Shown here piece after piece: positions 61,422 through 64,000 of a stretch of DNA of 64,000 nucleotides (the stretch's first letter is position 1; each line of letters starts with the position of its first letter). The stretch lies in the NCBI RefSeq assembly GCF_039521745.1, contig NZ_BAAACT010000191.1, one strand, 5' to 3'. A program made the position numbers and the translations under genes. The DNA is from Faecalicatena contorta (lineage in GTDB: Bacteria; Bacillota; Clostridia; Lachnospirales; Lachnospiraceae). Below the pieces are notes generated by a model. It saw nothing but the letters and a program-made list of their open reading frames with translations, was not told the origin of the DNA and did not search any database.

Positions 61422-61763
61422 ATGGCATCCAGTTTGGAATACGTAGAATATGTGGCCGGACAGATTGGCCAAGCAGGAAATATAAGTTATAAAAAGCTGT
61501 TTGGAGAGTATGGCCTTTGGTGCGACGGCAAATTTTTCGGGACAGTGGAGGACAACCAGTTTTATGTCAAGATGACGCAGGCAGGGCACGAAATGCTGCC
61601 GGATGCAGAACCTGCTGCTCCGCATGGTGGAACTCCGGGGATGTATCTGGTGGAAGATCTGGAGGATACCTGGTTTTTAAAAGAGCTGGTAAGTAGAACC
61701 TGTGAGGAGCTGCCCCAACCAAAGAAAAAAACGGCAGGAAAGAAGGCAAGGAATCATGGATAA
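61422..61763 (+). CDS. TfoX N-terminal domain protein
   Basis: This 113-residue protein fits the TfoX N-terminal domain: YVAGQIGQAGNISYKKLFGEYGLWCDGKFFG near 8 and VKMTQAGHEMLPDA near 50. The C terminus is lysine-rich (PKKKTAGKKARNHG). The stand-alone domain is common in Firmicutes and its role is unknown; TfoX of proteobacteria acts in competence. It overlaps the next gene by eight bases. Confidence 0.85.
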   Translation: MASSLEYVEYVAGQIGQAGNISYKKLFGEYGLWCDGKFFGTVEDNQFYVKMTQAGHEMLPDAEPAAPHGGTPGMYLVEDLEDTWFLKELVSRTCEELPQPKKKTAGKKARNHG

Positions 61764-62397
61764 AGTGGATTATAAGAAATCTGAAAAAGAATTGTATTTT
61801 CCGAAGAAATCACCTTCTGTCATTGAGATACCTGAGATGGTATTTATCATGACGGATGGCAGAGGAAATCCAAACACATCGGAGAGTTATGCGCAGGCAA
61901 TGGAGATTCTGTACGGCCTTTCCTATACGATCAAGATGAGCAAAATGAAGGGAAATCAGCCGGCAGGTTATTTTGAATATGTGGTGCCGCCTCTGGAAGG
62001 CCTGTGGAGTGTGGAAGGAGCGGAATTCGACGGATTGAATATCACGGACAAAGACAAGTTCTGCTGGACCTCCATGATACGACAGCCTGAATTTGTGACG
62101 GAAGAAGTCTATGAATGGGCCAGGGGTGAGCTTCAAAAAAAGAAGCCGGAACTGGACTTTTCCAACACCAGGCTGGAACGGTACAGGGAAGGGCTATGCT
62201 GTCAGGTCATGCATCTTGGCCCCTATGATGATGAGCCTGCAACGATCGTAAAGATGGAAGAATATATCCGGGATAATGGATATATTACCGACATTACGGA
62301 TCAGAGACGTCATCATGAGATCTATCTGGGTGACCCGAGAAAGACAAAACCAGAGAATTTAAAGACGGTAATCCGTCACCCGGTGAGGAAAAAATAG
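61756..62397 (+). CDS. GyrI-like small-molecule-binding protein
   Basis: This 213-residue protein belongs to the larger GyrI-like group: MDKVDYKKSEKELYFPKK at the start, VFIMTDGRGNPN near 32, YFEYVVPPLEGLWSVEG near 72 and MHLGPYDDEPATIVKMEEYI near 153. It probably binds or hydrolyses a small ligand. The ATG at 61756 follows AAGGA closely; a frame start at 61702 extends into the TfoX-like gene. Two GyrI-type proteins in one cluster with a WYL regulator suggest a ligand-sensing unit. Confidence 0.82.
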   Translation: MDKVDYKKSEKELYFPKKSPSVIEIPEMVFIMTDGRGNPNTSESYAQAMEILYGLSYTIKMSKMKGNQPAGYFEYVVPPLEGLWSVEGAEFDGLNITDKDKFCWTSMIRQPEFVTEEVYEWARGELQKKKPELDFSNTRLERYREGLCCQVMHLGPYDDEPATIVKMEEYIRDNGYITDITDQRRHHEIYLGDPRKTKPENLKTVIRHPVRKK

Positions 62398-62531
62398 GAA
62401 AAATATTCGGGATTTATAACCAGTTAATGATTTTTGTGTTCACCTTGGAAACAGAATAGAGACGGCGATAGACTGGCGTTCATTTAGACTGCCTTCTAGT
62501 TTTGGAAACATGAGAAAATCCCCCAAATTCC

Positions 62532-62559
62532 TTGACAAATCAGGAAATGTGAGTAAAAT
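62532..62559 (+). promoter_or_regulatory. Promoter of a small transcription unit
   Basis: A perfect TTGACA (62532-62537) and TAAAAT (62554-62559) are 16 bases apart. With the terminator at 62794-62832 they bound a unit of about 270 bases upstream of proB. Bases 62398-62531 hold nothing I can assign. Confidence 0.7.
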
Positions 62560-62610
62560 AAAACAAAACAGGAGTAACTAACATACACACGAATGATTGG
62601 AGTTGTAGTG

Positions 62611-62727
62611 ATGAAAGCAAAACATAACAGTCTTGACATCATGAATCAGTTTAATCAGACTCTGCCGCTTGCTGACAGCGTTGTTTTTATGCCGTGCGTT
62701 CCAAGTCCCCTTGGGGTATGCGCATAG
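62611..62727 (+). CDS. Possible small ORF (38 aa)
   Basis: This short frame, MKAKHNSLDIMNQFNQTLPL and onward, has TTGGAGT seven bases before its ATG, and an in-frame ATG 18 bases upstream lacks one. It lies between a strong promoter and a terminator, in a transcript that contains no longer gene. I cannot match it to a known family. It could also be an untranslated small RNA. Confidence 0.3.
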   Translation: MKAKHNSLDIMNQFNQTLPLADSVVFMPCVPSPLGVCA

Positions 62728-62793
62728 TATAAAAATGAATAATGACAGTTAAGAGGATATCGTTGTGCTGATCGTTTGATATGGATAGAATGC

Positions 62794-62832
62794 AAAGGAT
62801 GGGAGTATGGCAATATGCTTCCATCCTTTTTC
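62794..62832 (+). terminator. Terminator of the small transcription unit
   Basis: AAAGGATGGGA pairs with TCCATCCTTT around 15 bases and ends in TTTTT. Confidence 0.8.
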
Positions 62833-62900
62833 TGTAGAGTGCCTTAGGAGAACCGAATGAGGTTTCCGGGGCGGAAAAGCTTACAGGAAAGCCATCGAAC

Positions 62901-62978
62901 GGGAGAGACGGAAGATATATCCGGCTCTCCTTTTTTATGATATAGGGAATTCCTTTGGAATTTCCTATATCATAAAAA
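62901..62978 (+). terminator. Second terminator fused to an AT-rich palindrome (P7)
   Basis: GGAGAG/CTCTCC with inner CGG/CCG pairs (62901-62930) is followed by six T bases. The T run begins a second stem, TTTTTATGATATAGG and its complement (62932-62978), with one mismatch. A CCCCCCGGGGGG run (62979-62990) follows. These hairpins precede proB; an attenuation role is possible but no T-box or known riboswitch was recognised. No gene lies in 62833-63131. Confidence 0.7.
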
Positions 62979-63131
62979 CCCCCCGGGGGGTGCACACGCC
63001 GCGATATGGTAAATAGCCGCAAGGCGGCAAAGTGTGAAAGCCCCTCTGAAGTGAGGTGGTTTGCCTGCTTTGTTCTATATCAGGAAAGTGCAGAGCACTC
63101 TCAAGAAGGAAAATGAGGAAGGTTAAACGCT

Positions 63132-64000
63132 ATGGATAGAAAAGAAATTCTGCAAAATAAGAAAAGAATCGTAATAAAAGTAGGAACGACTACGATTACG
63201 TATGATGAAACTGGTAATATTAATCTTGATAAACTGGAGAAATTTGTGAGGATACTGATTAATCTGCGCAACAAAGGAAGGGAGGTTATCGTGGTATCTT
63301 CCGGTGCAGTTGGAATCGGAAGAAATGTGCTGGGGCTGCAGCAGAAGCCGGAGAGCGAGGCTGCCAAGCAGGCATGCGCGGCGGTCGGGCAGGGAAGACT
63401 TATGATGATCTATGAAAAACTGTTTAACGAATACAGCCAGCTGACTGCACAGGTGCTTCTGACAAAGGAATCCATTACTAATGAGGAGTGCCGCAAGAAC
63501 GCCCGCCAGACATTTGACGAACTGTTCCGTATGAAGGTAGTTCCTATTGTAAATGAAAATGATGCCATATCTGTGGATGAATTGTCATATGGTAACTTTG
63601 GAGACAATGACACACTTGCGGCATATGTGGCGAAGCTGGTGGATGCAGATCTGCTCATTCTGATGTCCGATATCGATGGACTTTATACCGATGACCCCAA
63701 GAAGAACCCGAACGCAAGATTCATCCATACAGTGGTGGGCATTGATGAGGAACTGGAGAAAATGGCAAAGGGTGCCTCCAATGATATGGGGACCGGCGGA
63801 ATGGCAACAAAGATCGGAGCCGCAAAGATCGCTACCGCATCCGGTGCGGACATGGTGATCGCAAACGGCAGGAATATTTATACGATCAATGACATTATGG
63901 CCGGTAAGAAGATCGGCACCTTATTTTTATCCAGAGAGCACGGGATCGAACTAAAGAATGAATTGGCCCCGGAACGGGCACAATACCGCAGGCAGGCAAA
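63132..64000 (+). CDS. proB: Glutamate 5-kinase (partial at window end)
   Basis: At least 289 residues are present and the frame is open at the window edge. ProB phosphorylates glutamate in proline synthesis. KRIVIKVGTTTITYD near 10 and IVVSSGAVGIGRNVLG near 54 are the nucleotide-binding segments; PIVNENDAISVDE near 137 and FGDNDTLAAYVAKLVDADLLILMSDIDGLY near 155 form the kinase core, and GTGGMATKIGAAKIA near 219 completes it. AGGAAGG lies about nine bases before the ATG. proA may follow, but cannot be seen. Confidence 0.94.
   Translation, partial: MDRKEILQNKKRIVIKVGTTTITYDETGNINLDKLEKFVRILINLRNKGREVIVVSSGAVGIGRNVLGLQQKPESEAAKQACAAVGQGRLMMIYEKLFNEYSQLTAQVLLTKESITNEECRKNARQTFDELFRMKVVPIVNENDAISVDELSYGNFGDNDTLAAYVAKLVDADLLILMSDIDGLYTDDPKKNPNARFIHTVVGIDEELEKMAKGASNDMGTGGMATKIGAAKIATASGADMVIANGRNIYTINDIMAGKKIGTLFLSREHGIELKNELAPERAQYRRQA

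Overview
The window is ordinary chromosomal DNA from a Gram-positive, anaerobic, spore-forming Firmicute, most likely a Lachnospiraceae (Clostridium cluster XIVa) gut bacterium. Supporting signs are a three-gene electron-bifurcating [FeFe] hydrogenase operon, CotF-like spore-coat genes, a T-box leader on leuS, a glycine riboswitch on a Na+/amino-acid symporter, AAAGGAGG-type ribosome-binding sites, sigma-A promoters with 17-base spacers, and several DUF families I associate with Lachnospiraceae. The genus is not determined. No phage, plasmid, insertion sequence, CRISPR array, tRNA or rRNA was seen.

Layout: 0.1-4.5 kb hydCBA; 4.7-6.0 a class-I isoprenoid-synthase-like enzyme; 6.1-10.3 a folate operon (folC-folE-HD protein-folP-folB/folK fusion); 10.3-12.75 tyrA-aroA on the minus strand; 12.75-13.86 a 1.1-kb non-coding block with two very large branched palindromes; 13.86-15.93 an EF-G-like GTPase; 16.4-21.1 trkA-trkH potassium uptake and a membrane protein; 21.3-21.8 a small ATPase; 21.9-23.1 a Fur-boxed DUF3793-flavodoxin operon; 23.1-23.9 a ZIP transporter with a perfect operator; 24.0-25.6 riboswitch and symporter; 25.7-28.4 T-box and leuS; 28.5-30.0 ACT protein and a stand-alone cbiG; 30.0-34.7 a minus-strand group (MtaA/UroD-like protein, PocR-AraC regulator, hydantoinase-like ATPase); 34.9-38.6 CofE-like ligase and small DUF genes; 38.6-42.4 TetR, MntP-like protein, radical SAM enzyme and flippase; 42.8-46.9 spore coat, amidotransferase-type hydrolase, dipeptidase, uracil permease; 47.0-48.2 argG; 48.5-53.5 ECF sigma/anti-sigma, XRE regulator and ABC exporter; 54.0-58.5 aldolase, signal peptidase, hypothetical protein, cysteine hydrolase, Fe-alcohol dehydrogenase; 58.7-62.4 small accessory and regulatory genes; 62.5-63.1 a small transcription unit and terminators; 63.1-end glutamate 5-kinase, cut by the window edge.

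The most unusual content is non-coding. At least four intergenic regions hold long inverted repeats (213-368 bp) that differ in sequence but share one plan: a long outer stem closing on two adjacent smaller hairpins, forming a three-way junction. A linear version (136 bp) follows hydA. A separate dispersed repeat family (three copies, one inverted, one partial) and a 66-bp tandem repeat also occur between genes. Several gene 3' ends and downstream spacers are rich in C and poor in G on the transcribed sense strand, which could mark Rho-dependent termination. All family and function calls come from reading sequence by eye, without database searches.
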